64,000 nt of DNA from Phaeacidiphilus oryzae TH49 (GTDB taxonomy: Bacteria > Actinomycetota > Actinomycetes > Streptomycetales > Streptomycetaceae): the NCBI RefSeq assembly GCF_000744815.1, contig NZ_JQMQ01000005.1, positions 938,055 through 1,002,054 on the forward strand, written 5' to 3'. This document shows positions 1-11,758 of this stretch, piece by piece. How positions within the stretch are numbered: position 1 is the first letter of the stretch; every line of letters starts with the position of its first letter. The position numbers were made by a program, and so were the translations under genes. The notes under the pieces were generated by a model. That model searched no databases. It saw only the letters and a list, made by a program, of their open reading frames with translations, and had not been told where the DNA came from.

Positions 1-70
1 AGCCGGCCAGGGTGACGGTGCTGCCGGCGTGCTGCTCGCGCAGCGTGCCCGCGTCGTGCGTGCGGATCAC
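1..70 (-). CDS. aspS: Aspartyl-tRNA synthetase, N-terminal 23 codons only (cut by window edge)
   Basis: Directly after hisS a GTG overlaps the hisS stop (GTGA), and the 23 codons that fit in the window read [14 protein letters not shown]... with STVTLAG at the edge. This is the usual beginning of bacterial aspartyl-tRNA synthetase, just before the OB-fold anticodon-binding domain. The enzyme charges tRNA-Asp (in many bacteria also tRNA-Asn). The overlap implies translational coupling with hisS, a pairing common in bacteria. Only the N-terminus is visible, so the identification rests on a short stretch. Confidence 0.75.
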   Translation of the reverse strand, partial: MIRTHDAGTLREQHAGSTVTLAG

Positions 71-1335
71 TTGAGCTTCTCCTTCAGGGTGGTGACGAGA
101 GCGTCCAGGGCGACCGGGGTCTGGTCACCGGATTGGAGGTCCTTCAACTGTGCGACGCCGTCGACGAGATCGCGGTCGCCGACGACCACCGCGTACCGGG
201 CCCCCGAGCGGTCGGCCGCCTTCATGGCGCCCTTCACCCCGCGCCCGCCGAACGACAGGTCGGCGCTCAGCCCCTCCCGCCGCAGTGCGGTGACGGCCTC
301 GAAGAGGACGCCTCGGGCCTGCTCGCCCATCGGCACGGCGTAGACGTCGACCCGGGCCGGGGCGGAGAGTTCCACGCCCTCGGCCTTGAGCGCGAGCACC
401 GTGCGGTCCACGCCGAGCGCCCAGCCGACGGACGGCAGGGCCGGTCCGCCGATCATCTCGGAGAGGCCGTCGTACCGGCCGCCGCCGCCGACCGCGGACT
501 GGGCGCCCAGGCCGTCGTAGACGAACTCGAAGGTGGTGCGGGTGTAGTAGTCCAGGCCGCGGACCAGCTTGGGGTCGTCGGTGAACTCCACGCCGGCCGC
601 CGTGAGGAGGGTGCGCACCTGCTCGTGGTAGGCCTTGCAGTCCTCGCAGAGGTAGTCGGCCAGCATCGGCGCGCCGGTCAGCTGGGCCTGCACGGCCTCG
701 CGCTTGTCGTCGAGCACCCGCAGCGGGTTGATGTCGATCCGGCGCCGGGTGTCCTCGTCCAGGTCCAGGCCGCGCAGGAACTCCTGGAGTGCGGTCCGGT
801 AGACCGGGCGGCAGGTGCGGTCGCCGAGGGAGTTGAGCAGCACCCGGAAGTCGTTCAGGCCGAGCGAGCGGTAGGCGTCCGCGGCCAGGGTGATCAGCTC
901 GGCGTCGAGCGCCGGGTCCTCGGCGCCGACCGCCTCCGCGCCGACCTGCCAGAACTGGCGGTAGCGGCCGGCCTGGGGGCGTTCGTAGCGGTACTGGGAG
1001 CCGCTGTACCAGACCTTGACCGGCAGGCTGCCCTGGCGGTGGAGGTTGGACTGGAGCACGGCCCGCAGCACCGAGGCGGTGGACTCGGGGCGGAGCGCCA
1101 GCTCGTCGCCGCCCTTGGTGGTGAGGGTGTACATCTCCTTGGAGACGATGTCGGTGGACTCGCCGACGCCCCGGGCGAAGAGCCGGACGTCCTCGAAGAC
1201 CGGCGGCTCGATGTAGCCGTACCCGGCCCGGCGCAGCGGCGCGGCCAGCGCCTCGCGCACCGCGAGCACCGTCTCGGACTCCGGCGGGATCAGGTCGTAG
1301 GTGCCCTTCGGGGCGGTGAAGCTGTTGCTGCTCAC
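67..1335 (-). CDS. hisS: Histidyl-tRNA synthetase
   Basis: Charges tRNA-His with histidine in the cytoplasm. The 422-residue product has the normal length for bacterial HisRS and its class II signatures: the [10 protein letters not shown] start, motif 2 ([18 protein letters not shown], about residues 112-129), the histidine-specific [15 protein letters not shown] block and the GGGGRYDGL motif 3 region, followed by the anticodon-binding domain. The frame is open for 84 more codons upstream, but I chose GTG at 1335 because KGTYD lies about ten residues from the N-terminus in this family. It overlaps aspS at its 3' end and follows the hydrolase gene by 49 bp. Confidence 0.96.
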   Translation of the reverse strand: MSSNSFTAPKGTYDLIPPESETVLAVREALAAPLRRAGYGYIEPPVFEDVRLFARGVGESTDIVSKEMYTLTTKGGDELALRPESTASVLRAVLQSNLHRQGSLPVKVWYSGSQYRYERPQAGRYRQFWQVGAEAVGAEDPALDAELITLAADAYRSLGLNDFRVLLNSLGDRTCRPVYRTALQEFLRGLDLDEDTRRRIDINPLRVLDDKREAVQAQLTGAPMLADYLCEDCKAYHEQVRTLLTAAGVEFTDDPKLVRGLDYYTRTTFEFVYDGLGAQSAVGGGGRYDGLSEMIGGPALPSVGWALGVDRTVLALKAEGVELSAPARVDVYAVPMGEQARGVLFEAVTALRREGLSADLSFGGRGVKGAMKAADRSGARYAVVVGDRDLVDGVAQLKDLQSGDQTPVALDALVTTLKEKLK

Positions 1336-1384
1336 GGGAGTTGGTCGCCTTCTGCTGCTGTGCTGGGCGTGCTGCTGGGGTACC

Positions 1385-2110
1385 TCACAGGCCGCGGCGC
1401 CGCCCACCGGCGGTGTCCGCGCCGGTGGTATCCGCGCCGGCGCCCGCGACCTGGAGGAGGTACGGGTTGCTGGCGCGCTCGCGGCCGATGGTGGTCTGCG
1501 GTCCGTGCCCGGAGAGGACCACGGTCTCGTCCTGGAGGGGCAGGCACACGCGGGCCAGCGAGTCCAGGAGGGCGCTGTGGTCGCCACCGGGCAGGTCGGT
1601 GCGTCCGACGGAGCCGGCGAAGAGGAGGTCGCCCGAGAAGAACACCGGGGGCACGTCCCCCGCGGCGGGCGTCCGGAACGTCACCGACCCCTTGGTATGG
1701 CCGGGCGCGTGGTCCACGGTCATCCGCAGTCCGGCCAGGGCCAGCTCGGCGCCGTCCTCCAGCAGCCGCAGGTCGTCCGGCTCCCCCACGGTGATCTCGC
1801 CCATCAGCTGCTGCCCGATGGCGCGGCCGAGGCCCTTTCCGGGATCGCTCAGCATGTACCGGTCGTCCGGGTGGATCCACGCCGGGACGCCGTGCGCTCC
1901 GGCGACCGGGACCACCGAGGCGGTGTGATCGATGTGGCCGTGGGTCAGGACGACCGCCACCGGCTTGAGGCGGTGCTCCCGCAGGGCCTCCTCGACTCCG
2001 GCGGCGGCCTGGTGGCCGGGGTCGACGATCACGCACTCCTCCCCGGCGGCCGGGGCGACCAGATAGCAGTTGGTGCCCCAGGCTCCGGCGGGGAACCCGG
2101 CGATGAACAC
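1385..2110 (-). CDS. Metallo-beta-lactamase-fold hydrolase, glyoxalase II-like
   Basis: A 241-residue zinc hydrolase of the glyoxalase II / YcbL type. The metal motif HGHIDH is at residues 57-62, a further histidine follows in [10 protein letters not shown], the bridging aspartate in [13 protein letters not shown], and a last histidine in LSGHGPQT. Such proteins hydrolyse thioesters such as S-lactoyl-thiols, but the substrate cannot be read from sequence. The GTG start has a strong GAGGAG site five bases upstream. The gene lies 49 bp upstream of hisS on the same strand and is divergent from the cyclophilin gene, so the 188-bp gap at 2111-2298 should hold both promoters. Confidence 0.88.
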   Translation of the reverse strand: MFIAGFPAGAWGTNCYLVAPAAGEECVIVDPGHQAAAGVEEALREHRLKPVAVVLTHGHIDHTASVVPVAGAHGVPAWIHPDDRYMLSDPGKGLGRAIGQQLMGEITVGEPDDLRLLEDGAELALAGLRMTVDHAPGHTKGSVTFRTPAAGDVPPVFFSGDLLFAGSVGRTDLPGGDHSALLDSLARVCLPLQDETVVLSGHGPQTTIGRERASNPYLLQVAGAGADTTGADTAGGRRRGL

Positions 2111-2298
2111 GTGACTCCTCGGCTGTCTGATCGGGTGCTGGAGACGGTGAATCCACCGGGAAGCCTACCGGCGGCGCACAGGCGTAAGCGAACCGGTTGG
2201 CGCGTCAGCGCCCCCGGAGTCCCCGAAAGCACAGCGTTCGCCCTTACACTCTCGCGCAAAACCGTGATTCGGAATCCTGATCGACAGGGAGTAGGTCC

Positions 2299-3144
2299 GT
2301 GGCCAGCACCGAGAAGCGGCGGCGCGAACTCGCCCGCGCCAAGTATCTGCGCCAGCAGCAGCGCCGGGCGGAAGCCCGCCGCCGCGCCAAGCGCCGCACC
2401 GCGGTGATCTCCGGTGTGGCCGCGGTCGTGGTGATCGCCGGGGTCGGCGTATGGGCCGGGGTCAGCGGCGGCAGCAGCTCCTCCGCCTCGGCGGACACCG
2501 CCGGCGCCTCGGCGTCCGCCTCCGCCTCCGCCTCGCCGACCAGCGCGCATGTGGCGGGTTGCGGCACCCCGGCCGCCGGCAAGCCCAGCGGCAAGCAGTG
2601 GAAGGCCGAGCCGGCGATGTCCGTCGACACCTCGGCGAACTACACCGCCACGCTGAACACCAACTGCGGCGCCATCACCCTCAAGCTGGACGCGGCCAAG
2701 GCCCCGCACACCGTCAACTCCTTCGTCTTCCTCACCAAGCAGCACTTCTTCGACCACGTGAAGTGCCACCGGATGACCACCACCGGCATCTACGTGCTGC
2801 AGTGCGGCGACCCGACCGGCACCGGCACCGGCGGCCCGGGCTACAAGTTCAAGGACGAGAACCTCACCGCCTTCGGCAAGGCCGGCTCCTCCGGCTCGGT
2901 GACCTACCCGGCCGGCACCGTGGCGATGGCCAACTCCGGCGCCGACACCAACGGCAGCCAGTTCTTCCTGGTCTACAAGGACAGCCCGCTGCCGCCCAGC
3001 TACACCCCCTTCGGGACGATCACCGGCGGCCTGGACACCATCAAGAAGGTGGCCGCGGCCGGCACCAACAACGCCAACGGCTCGGGCGACGGCTCCCCCC
3101 TCCAGCAGGTGGTGATGAACTCGGTTACCACGGTGAAGAGCTGA
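2299..3144 (+). CDS. Membrane-anchored cyclophilin-type peptidyl-prolyl isomerase
   Basis: A 281-residue protein with a very basic cytoplasmic N-terminus (residues 1-33), one membrane helix (about 34-54), a Ser/Ala-rich linker (57-83) and an extracytoplasmic cyclophilin domain (about 112-278). The fold signatures are CGAITLKLD, the CHRM segment with the catalytic-type Arg, and NSGADTNGSQFFLVY. The family catalyses cis-trans isomerisation of X-Pro bonds; here it probably helps fold exported proteins. It has two or more cysteines in the core (CGT, KCHR, LQCGD), which could form a disulfide. GTG start, moderate ribosome site (GGGAG). Confidence 0.9.
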   Translation: MASTEKRRRELARAKYLRQQQRRAEARRRAKRRTAVISGVAAVVVIAGVGVWAGVSGGSSSSASADTAGASASASASASPTSAHVAGCGTPAAGKPSGKQWKAEPAMSVDTSANYTATLNTNCGAITLKLDAAKAPHTVNSFVFLTKQHFFDHVKCHRMTTTGIYVLQCGDPTGTGTGGPGYKFKDENLTAFGKAGSSGSVTYPAGTVAMANSGADTNGSQFFLVYKDSPLPPSYTPFGTITGGLDTIKKVAAAGTNNANGSGDGSPLQQVVMNSVTTVKS

Positions 3145-3406
3145 CGCCTCGTCAGTCGATCGCCGGGCGCGCCCCGACCCCGCTCCCGGGCGGTTGCGAA
3201 GGGGGCGCGCCGTGGAATTCAGCCGCCGCGGATACGGACAGCACCGGCCGCAGTCGCCTATGTTTGGCGTCGTGTAGGTTTCCATCCCCGGCCGCCGCAG
3301 GCCGGACGGCGGGGCGGCGTGGAGCCGGCCGGCCGCGAAGTCAAACGTGGACGGTGTCCAGGGCTCGCCGGTGCGGGCCCTCGGCGCCATGTGGAGGAGG
3401 CGCGCT

Positions 3407-4636
3407 GTGACCAGCGACCCGTGGGGCCGTGTCGACGACGAGGGGACCGTCTACGTCCGGACGGCCGAGGGCGAACGCGTCGTCGGCTCCTGGCAGGCGG
3501 GCTCTCCGGAGGAGGCGCTCACCTACTTCAAGCGCAAGTACGAGGGACTCGCCGTCGAGATCGACCTCCTCGACCGGCGGGTGCGCACCACCGACCTGGC
3601 CCCCAAGGACGCCCTCACCGCCATCGAGCACATCCGCGGACAGGTCGACGAGGGCCACGCCGTCGGCGACCTGGCCGCCCTGGCCAAGCGCCTGGACGCG
3701 CTGGTCGCCGAGGTCGAGCAGCGGCGGGAGCAGCGCAAGGCCGCCCGGGCGAAGGCCCAGGAGGAGGCCCGCGGCGCCAAGCACGAACTCGTCGAAGAGG
3801 CCGAGCGGCTGGCCGAGTCCACCCAGTGGCGGGAGGCCGGCGACCGGCTCCGCGCGCTGGTGGACGTCTGGAAGTCGCTGCCCCGGCTCGACCGGAAGAC
3901 CGACGACGAGCTGTGGCACCGCTTCTCGCACGCCCGCTCGGCGTTCTCCAAGCGCCGCAAGGCGCACTTCGCCGGCCTCGACCAGCAGCGCGAGGAGGCC
4001 CGGCTCCGCAAGCTCAAGCTGGTCGAGGAGTCCGAGGCGCTCGCCGACTCCACCGACTGGGGCCCGACCGCCACCCGCTACCGGGAGCTGATGGCCGACT
4101 GGAAGGCCGCCGGCCGCGCGCAGCGCGAGGTCGAGGACGAGCTGTGGGCGCGGTTCCGCGGCGCGCAGGACGTCTTCTTCCAGGCGCGCTCGGCGGTCTT
4201 CGCCGAGCGGGACGCGGAGCAGCGGGAGAACCAGAAGGCCAAGGAGGAGCTCCTGGTCGAGGCCGAGGCGCTGCTGCCGATCCAGGACCTGAAGACGGCG
4301 AAGGCCGGCTACCGGGAGATCGGCGAGCGCTGGGAGGCCATCGGCCACGTCCCGCGGGACGCGCGGCCGAAGCTGGAGAGCCGGCTGCACGCGGTGGAGC
4401 GGGCGATCCGGGAGGCGGAGGAGGCCGAGTGGCAGCGGACCAACCCCGAGGCGCGGGCCCGCGCCGAGGGGATGACCGGTCTGCTGGTGGCGGCCGTCGA
4501 GAAGCTGGAGTCCCAGATCTCCGCGGCACGCGAGCGCGGCGACGACCGTCGCGTGGCGAAGCTGGAATCCGAGCTGGCGGGCCGCCAGGAGCTTCTTGCG
4601 CAGGCGCGCAAGGGGCTGGAGGAGTTCGGCGGCTAG
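3407..4636 (+). CDS. DUF349 coiled-coil protein
   Basis: A 409-residue, highly charged, mostly helical protein with several DUF349 repeats. Each repeat has a W near its middle and basic/acidic helices, for example QWREAGDRLRALVDVWKSLP, DWGPTATRYRELMADWK and DLKTAKAGYREIGERWEAIG. The N-terminus starts TSDPWGRVDDEGTVYVR. The function of DUF349 is not established; RNA-related roles have been proposed. GTG at 3407 was chosen over the ATG at 3347 because GGAGGAG lies seven to eight bases upstream of it and the family starts near this DPWGRV block. It converges with rel, with the 130-bp palindromic repeat between them. Confidence 0.88.
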   Translation: MTSDPWGRVDDEGTVYVRTAEGERVVGSWQAGSPEEALTYFKRKYEGLAVEIDLLDRRVRTTDLAPKDALTAIEHIRGQVDEGHAVGDLAALAKRLDALVAEVEQRREQRKAARAKAQEEARGAKHELVEEAERLAESTQWREAGDRLRALVDVWKSLPRLDRKTDDELWHRFSHARSAFSKRRKAHFAGLDQQREEARLRKLKLVEESEALADSTDWGPTATRYRELMADWKAAGRAQREVEDELWARFRGAQDVFFQARSAVFAERDAEQRENQKAKEELLVEAEALLPIQDLKTAKAGYREIGERWEAIGHVPRDARPKLESRLHAVERAIREAEEAEWQRTNPEARARAEGMTGLLVAAVEKLESQISAARERGDDRRVAKLESELAGRQELLAQARKGLEEFGG

Positions 4637-4656
4637 TCGGCCCGAAGGGCCGCATG

Positions 4657-4786
4657 AGGGGCGCGGGGAACTGCGCGGCCCGCCGCGAACGGCGCCGCAC
4701 TCGACGACGGAGTCTGGGTTGCAACCCAGTGGTCGTTGCCGGGTGCGGCGCCGTTTCGCGCGGGCCGCGCAGTTCCCCGCGCCCCT
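4657..4786. repeat. 130-bp palindromic repeat, copy A
   Basis: A long imperfect palindrome. The outer arms are AGGGGCGCGGGGAACTGCGC at the left and its complement ending GCAGTTCCCCGCGCCCCT at the right. There is an inner stem CGGCGCCGC / GCGGCGCCG and an apical palindrome CTGGGTTGCAACCCAG. The same element with exactly the same length is at 53607-53736. Variable segments between the stems differ between copies but stay roughly self-complementary in each. It sits between the 3' ends of two convergent genes (DUF349 and rel), so it could act as a bidirectional terminator. Short pieces of this type are common in Streptomyces intergenic DNA. Confidence 0.85.
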
Positions 4787-4820
4787 GAGTTGCTGCGCAA
4801 CTCTCGGAGCGCGGAGCGCC

Positions 4821-7337
<2,517 letters not shown>

Positions 7338-7455
7338 GGTAGCGAGAGAGGTGGGCGCCGGTGTTCCGGCCACCCACCCCTCACAGCGTCCGCATGGCGA
7401 ACATGATTCCCAGCCGCCGCCCCTCTCCAGGGGCTCCGGCCCCGGGATCAGGCGC

Positions 7456-8004
7456 TCAGACCTCCAGCAGCGTCTCCAGCGGGGCGCCCCGCAGGTCGTC
7501 CGAGATGCGGGACCGGCCGCCGAGGAAGCCCAGCTCCATAAGGACCACGACGCCGGCCACCTCGACCCCGCGGCACTTGCGCACCAGGTTGAGGGCGGCC
7601 CCGACGGTCCCGCCGGTGGCCAGCACGTCGTCGACGATCAGCACCCGGTCACCCGGGGTGAACGCCTCCTGCTGGACCTCCAGCACCGCCTCGCCGTACT
7701 CCAGGGCGTACGACTCGCCGTAGACCGGGCCGGGCAGCTTGCCGGCCTTGCGGACCGGGACGAAGCCGGCCCCGGCGGCGTAGGCGGCCGGAGCCGCCAG
7801 GATGAACCCTCGTGCCTCCAGACCGACCACCTTGGTCGCCCCCCAGGCCTGGGCGCGGCCCGCGAGCTCCTGGACGAGCGCGGAGAACGCGTTCGCGTCG
7901 TCCAGCAGCGGGGTGATGTCCTTGAACATCACGCCCGGCTTGGGGTAGTCCGGGACGTCCCGGATCTTCGCCGCGAGGAGGCTCGCGGTCTCGGCGGTGG
8001 TCAC
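7456..8004 (-). CDS. apt: Adenine phosphoribosyltransferase
   Basis: Salvages adenine: adenine plus PRPP gives AMP and pyrophosphate. The 182-residue product has the usual length and begins [21 protein letters not shown], typical of Apt. The PRPP-binding loop is [13 protein letters not shown] and the adenine-recognition region is [15 protein letters not shown] start. It lies between secF (34 bp upstream) and rel (118 bp downstream) on the same strand, the apt-rel adjacency that is widespread in actinobacteria. Confidence 0.96.
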   Translation of the reverse strand: MTTAETASLLAAKIRDVPDYPKPGVMFKDITPLLDDANAFSALVQELAGRAQAWGATKVVGLEARGFILAAPAAYAAGAGFVPVRKAGKLPGPVYGESYALEYGEAVLEVQQEAFTPGDRVLIVDDVLATGGTVGAALNLVRKCRGVEVAGVVVLMELGFLGGRSRISDDLRGAPLETLLEV

Positions 8005-8037
8005 GGTGGTTCTCGGCTCTCTTCTCGGCGGACCCGG

Positions 8038-9159
8038 TCAGTGCCGCTTGCGGCTGGCCCGGTTGCGGTGGACGGGCTGCCGGCGCGGTCCTGCCACCGC
8101 CGGCACGGCGTCCTCGGGAGCACCGGCGACGCCGGACCCCTCCGGAACGGTACCCTCCCCGCGCTCGGCCGCCTCGGCGGCCTTCCTCGCGTCGGAGGCC
8201 CGGCGGGCGCGGACCCGCTTGGCGAGCGCCTTGAACTCCGGCTGGCGCTCCTTGAGGTCGGCCAGCAGCGGCGTCGCGATGAAGATCGACGAGTAGGTGC
8301 CGGCCAGGATGCCGACGAACAGCGCCAGCGCCAGGTCGTTCAGGTCGCTCGCGCCGAGCATGGCCTCGCCGACGAAGAGCATCGCGGCGATCGGCAGCAG
8401 GGCCACCAGCGAGGTGTTGATCGACCGGGCCAGGGTCTGGTTGACCGCCAGGTTGGCCGCCTCGCTGTAGGTGATCTTGTTGCCGCTCTCGATCTTCCGG
8501 GTGTTCTCCTTGACCTTGTCGAAGACCACGACGGTGTCGTAGAGCGAGTAGCCGAGGATGGTCAGCAGACCGGTGACGGTCGCCGGCGTGACCTGGAAGC
8601 CGACCAGGGCGTACACCCCGACCGTGATGACGATGTCGTGGAGCAGCGCGACCAGCGCCGCCACCGCCATCCGCCATTCGAAGGCGATGGCCATGTAGGC
8701 CACCACCAGCACCAGGAAGATGATCAGGCCCTCGACGGCCTTGTGGGTGATCTGCGAGCCCCAGCTCGGGCCGACCACCTGGGTGGCCACCGAGCTGACC
8801 GGCACGTTGAGGTCCGTGGCCAGCGCGTCCTGCACCTGGTGGGCCTTGGCCGAGTCCAGGCTGCCGACCTGGATCCGCAGGTCGCCGTTGCTCTGGGTCT
8901 GGACGATCGGGTCGCCGCCGGAGACCTTGGCCACGTCCGAGCGGACCTGCTCGGTCGAGATCGTGTGCGCGGGCTTCACGGTGAAGACCGCCCCGCCCTT
9001 GAACTCGATGCCGTAGTTGAGGCCGCGGAAGAGGAGACCGCAGCCCGCGAGCACGATGATCAGGACGGAGATCCCGTACCAGACCTTCTGCCGGCCGACG
9101 AAGTCGAAGGAGACTTCCCCGCGGTGCAGCCGGGCACCGAAATGGCCGAGCCTGGACAT
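8038..9159 (-). CDS. secF: Protein translocase subunit SecF
   Basis: Membrane partner of SecD in the SecDF complex, which uses the proton gradient to help pull proteins out of the SecYEG channel. The 373-residue protein has the SecF N-terminal membrane anchor (KVWYGISVLIIVLAGCGLL), the periplasmic FKGGAVF motif and the SecD/SecF RND-type membrane core with DTVVVFDKVKEN. A basic tail follows the last helix. The ATG at 9159 overlaps the secD stop (ATGA), so the two are translationally coupled. The upstream part of the open frame (to 9276) lies inside secD and is not part of this gene. Confidence 0.96.
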   Translation of the reverse strand: MSRLGHFGARLHRGEVSFDFVGRQKVWYGISVLIIVLAGCGLLFRGLNYGIEFKGGAVFTVKPAHTISTEQVRSDVAKVSGGDPIVQTQSNGDLRIQVGSLDSAKAHQVQDALATDLNVPVSSVATQVVGPSWGSQITHKAVEGLIIFLVLVVAYMAIAFEWRMAVAALVALLHDIVITVGVYALVGFQVTPATVTGLLTILGYSLYDTVVVFDKVKENTRKIESGNKITYSEAANLAVNQTLARSINTSLVALLPIAAMLFVGEAMLGASDLNDLALALFVGILAGTYSSIFIATPLLADLKERQPEFKALAKRVRARRASDARKAAEAAERGEGTVPEGSGVAGAPEDAVPAVAGPRRQPVHRNRASRKRH

Positions 9160-10913
9160 CAGGCCTCCTTGGCTTCGGTCGAGGTGGAACCCGCCGAGCC
9201 GCGGCCGGAGAGGCGGCGGCCGAGGGGCGAACGGGTCTTCTTTGCGCCCAGCCGCTGCGGGTCCACTCCGGACCACGGGTGGCCGCTGGTGAAGAACTTC
9301 CGCCGGGACGCCAGGGTGACCACCGGCTTGGTGAAGAGGAACACCACCATGACGTCGATGACCGTGGTCAGCCCGAGGGTGAAGGCGAAGCCCTTCACGT
9401 CGCCCACCGTGACCAGGTAGATCACCACGGCGGCGAGGAGGGTGACGAAGTCGGAGACCAGGATGGTGCGCCGGGCCCTGGTCCAGCCGTGCTGGACGGC
9501 CGGGCGGAGGCTTCTGCCCTCGCGCAGCTCGTCGCGGAGCCGCTCGAAGAAGACCACGAAGGAGTCCGCCGTGATACCGATCGCGATGATCGCACCGGCG
9601 ATGCCCGGCAGGCTGAGGGTGAAGCCCATCAGCGGGCCGAGGAGCACCATCGCCTCGTAGTTGAGGACCGCGGTGAGCGCCAGGGAGCCGATCGCGATGA
9701 CGCCCAGCATCCGGTAGTAGAGCAGCAGGTAGATCATCACCAGCACCAGGCCGACGCCGCCGGCGACCAGGCCCACCGTCAGCTGGTCGCCGCCGAGGCT
9801 GGCGGAGACGGTGTTCACCGAGGACTGCTGGAAGTCCAGCGGCAGCGCGCCGAAGCTCAGCACGTTGGCCAGGTTCTGCGCGTCCTGCTGGGTGAAGTTG
9901 CCGGTGATCTGCGCCTGCCCGCCGGTGATCGCCGAGGAGACGTACGGCGAGGAGACCACCTGTCCGTCCATCACGATGGCGAACTGGTTCTGCGGGGTCT
10001 GCTGGGTGGCCAGCTTGGCGGTGGTGTCCGAGAACTGCTTGGAGCCCTTGGACTTGAGGTTCAGGTTGACCTGCCAGCCGGTGCCGGTCGAGGTGTTGAG
10101 GGTGGCCGAGGCGCCGGAGATCTGGTCGCCGTTCACCGCGACCGGGCCGAGCGCGTACTTGTACCAGACACCGCTCTGGGCGTCCTGGGAGCAGGCGACG
10201 GCGTCGGCGGTGGTGGAGGTCTGGTAGTCGATCCGCGACTTGGGGTTGGAGCAGTCCAGCGCGGTGAACGCCTTGTCCAGGCCGTCCGGGACGGTGCCGG
10301 CCACGGAGGAGGTGGCCGGGGCGGAGGCGGCGGCCGCGGGCGGGCTCGACGCGGCGGCCTTGGCCGAGGATCCGGCGGTCGGCGTCGCGGCGGCCTTCTC
10401 CAGGCCGGAGCTGACCGCCTTCCCCTGCGGGCTGGCGGAGGCCTTCGCCGAGGGGCTGCCGGAGGGGTGGGCCTTGGCCGAGCTGGAGGCGCTCGGGCTG
10501 GAACCGGAGCTCGCGGCGCCGCTGGCGGCCTCGGCGAGCACCGGGCGGAAGTACAGCTTCGCCGTCTTGCCGACCTCGTCGGCGGCGCTCTGGTTGTTCT
10601 CACCCTTGGGGATGGACACCACGATGGTGTCGCTGCCCTGGGTCTGCACCGTCGCCTCGGACACACCGAAGGCGTTGACCCGCTCGTTGATGATGTTCGT
10701 GGCGATCGCCATATTGCTGGCGTTGACCGCCTTCGGGTCCTTCGACGTGGCGGTCAGCGTGACGCTGGTACCGCCCGCGAGGTCGATGCCGAGCCGCGGG
10801 GTCTTGTGGCCGGTGCCGAACATCACGGCCGCCAAGGCGACCGCGACGACCAGGATCAGGCCCAGCGCCCGTCCCGGCTTCCCGTCCCTTGGACGGGACT
10901 TGGGTGATGCCAC
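9159..10913 (-). CDS. secD: Protein translocase subunit SecD
   Basis: SecD component of SecDF, acting at the membrane after SecA-driven export. The 584-residue protein has the first membrane helix (LGLILVVAVALAAVMFG), the D1 signature LGIDLAGGTSVTL, and the C-terminal six-helix RND domain with GIAGAIIAIGITADSFVVFFERLRDE. A low-complexity Ala/Ser/Pro insertion of about 75 residues interrupts the extracytoplasmic domain (roughly residues 125-205). GTG at 10913 was chosen: AGGGAGAG lies upstream and the sequence VASPKSRPR is the expected beginning. Downstream it overlaps secF. Confidence 0.95.
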   Translation of the reverse strand: MASPKSRPRDGKPGRALGLILVVAVALAAVMFGTGHKTPRLGIDLAGGTSVTLTATSKDPKAVNASNMAIATNIINERVNAFGVSEATVQTQGSDTIVVSIPKGENNQSAADEVGKTAKLYFRPVLAEAASGAASSGSSPSASSSAKAHPSGSPSAKASASPQGKAVSSGLEKAAATPTAGSSAKAAASSPPAAAASAPATSSVAGTVPDGLDKAFTALDCSNPKSRIDYQTSTTADAVACSQDAQSGVWYKYALGPVAVNGDQISGASATLNTSTGTGWQVNLNLKSKGSKQFSDTTAKLATQQTPQNQFAIVMDGQVVSSPYVSSAITGGQAQITGNFTQQDAQNLANVLSFGALPLDFQQSSVNTVSASLGGDQLTVGLVAGGVGLVLVMIYLLLYYRMLGVIAIGSLALTAVLNYEAMVLLGPLMGFTLSLPGIAGAIIAIGITADSFVVFFERLRDELREGRSLRPAVQHGWTRARRTILVSDFVTLLAAVVIYLVTVGDVKGFAFTLGLTTVIDVMVVFLFTKPVVTLASRRKFFTSGHPWSGVDPQRLGAKKTRSPLGRRLSGRGSAGSTSTEAKEA

Positions 10914-11083
10914 CTTCTCGTCTCTCCCTGTCCGTGCCGCACCGCGCCTCACTCCCCGGGCGCGCGGCCGTCGCCGTGGACCGGAGGACCGGGATGGACG
11001 GGGACGGGGGACACGCAGGGAGCGGAAGCGCGGCGGGCGGAATTCTCCTGCCGTGGGCCCTGCCGCGGGGGCCGGGGATCGCG

Positions 11084-11569
11084 TTACTTGCTGACGGACT
11101 CCTGGTCCTTCTTCGCCTCGTCGGCGGGCTCCGCGACGGCCTTGTCCGCCTCGGCGACGACGACGGCGTCCTGCTCGTCCTTGGCCGCGGGGGCCTCGGC
11201 GGCGGGCTCGGCGGCCTCGTCGTCGGCCGCGGTCCCGTCGGCGGCCTCGGTCTCGGCCTCGACCTCGTCGGCGGCCGCGGGCGGCTCGACGCGGTTCACG
11301 ATGCGCTCGTACTCGGCCGAGTCGAGGACCGCGGCGATGGCGTTCTTGGCGAAGTGGACGTGGACGTCCTCGTCGATCTCGAGCTCGACGGTCTCGTCGT
11401 GCACCTCGACGACGCGGCCGTAGAGGCCGCCGATGGTACGCACGCCGGCGCCGGGCTCCATGGTGTTCCGCATCTGCTGCTGCTGGCGCTGCTTGTTCTT
11501 CGCCGAGCGGGTCATGAGGAACATCACGCCGACGATCAGAATCAGCGGAATCAGGGTGGCAATACTCAC
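11084..11569 (-). CDS. yajC: Preprotein translocase accessory subunit YajC
   Basis: Small single-pass membrane protein that associates with SecDF. The 161-residue product has an N-terminal helix (IATLIPLILIVGVMFLMTR), the YajC core (KNKQRQQQQMRNTMEPGAGVRTIGGLYGRVVEV) and an acidic Ala/Glu-rich tail of about 70 residues that ordinary YajC lacks but actinobacterial versions often carry. GTG start. It precedes secD by 170 bp in the same direction, the usual yajC-secD-secF order. Confidence 0.93.
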   Translation of the reverse strand: MSIATLIPLILIVGVMFLMTRSAKNKQRQQQQMRNTMEPGAGVRTIGGLYGRVVEVHDETVELEIDEDVHVHFAKNAIAAVLDSAEYERIVNRVEPPAAADEVEAETEAADGTAADDEAAEPAAEAPAAKDEQDAVVVAEADKAVAEPADEAKKDQESVSK

Positions 11570-11758
11570 GGCTTGACAGGGTCCTTTACAAGGCCGCTAC
11601 TCGGCGACCGGTGTATGCGGTTGGCCGGCCTCGTTCGGGACGGCATCGGCGGAGTCTAGGGGCTCCGTCTTGGTCGGACAACGCCAAGCATGTCATCCAG
11701 GTTCCATGAATGGCGAGTCCCTGCACGGTGATGTCCGACCAATCGCTCGTCCGTGAAG

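Noticed and set aside
133-1794. 553-codon open frame on the plus strand opposite hisS
   Set aside because: Antisense shadow of a high-GC gene; composition is His/Gly/Arg/Val rich with no domain, while hisS on the other strand is certain.
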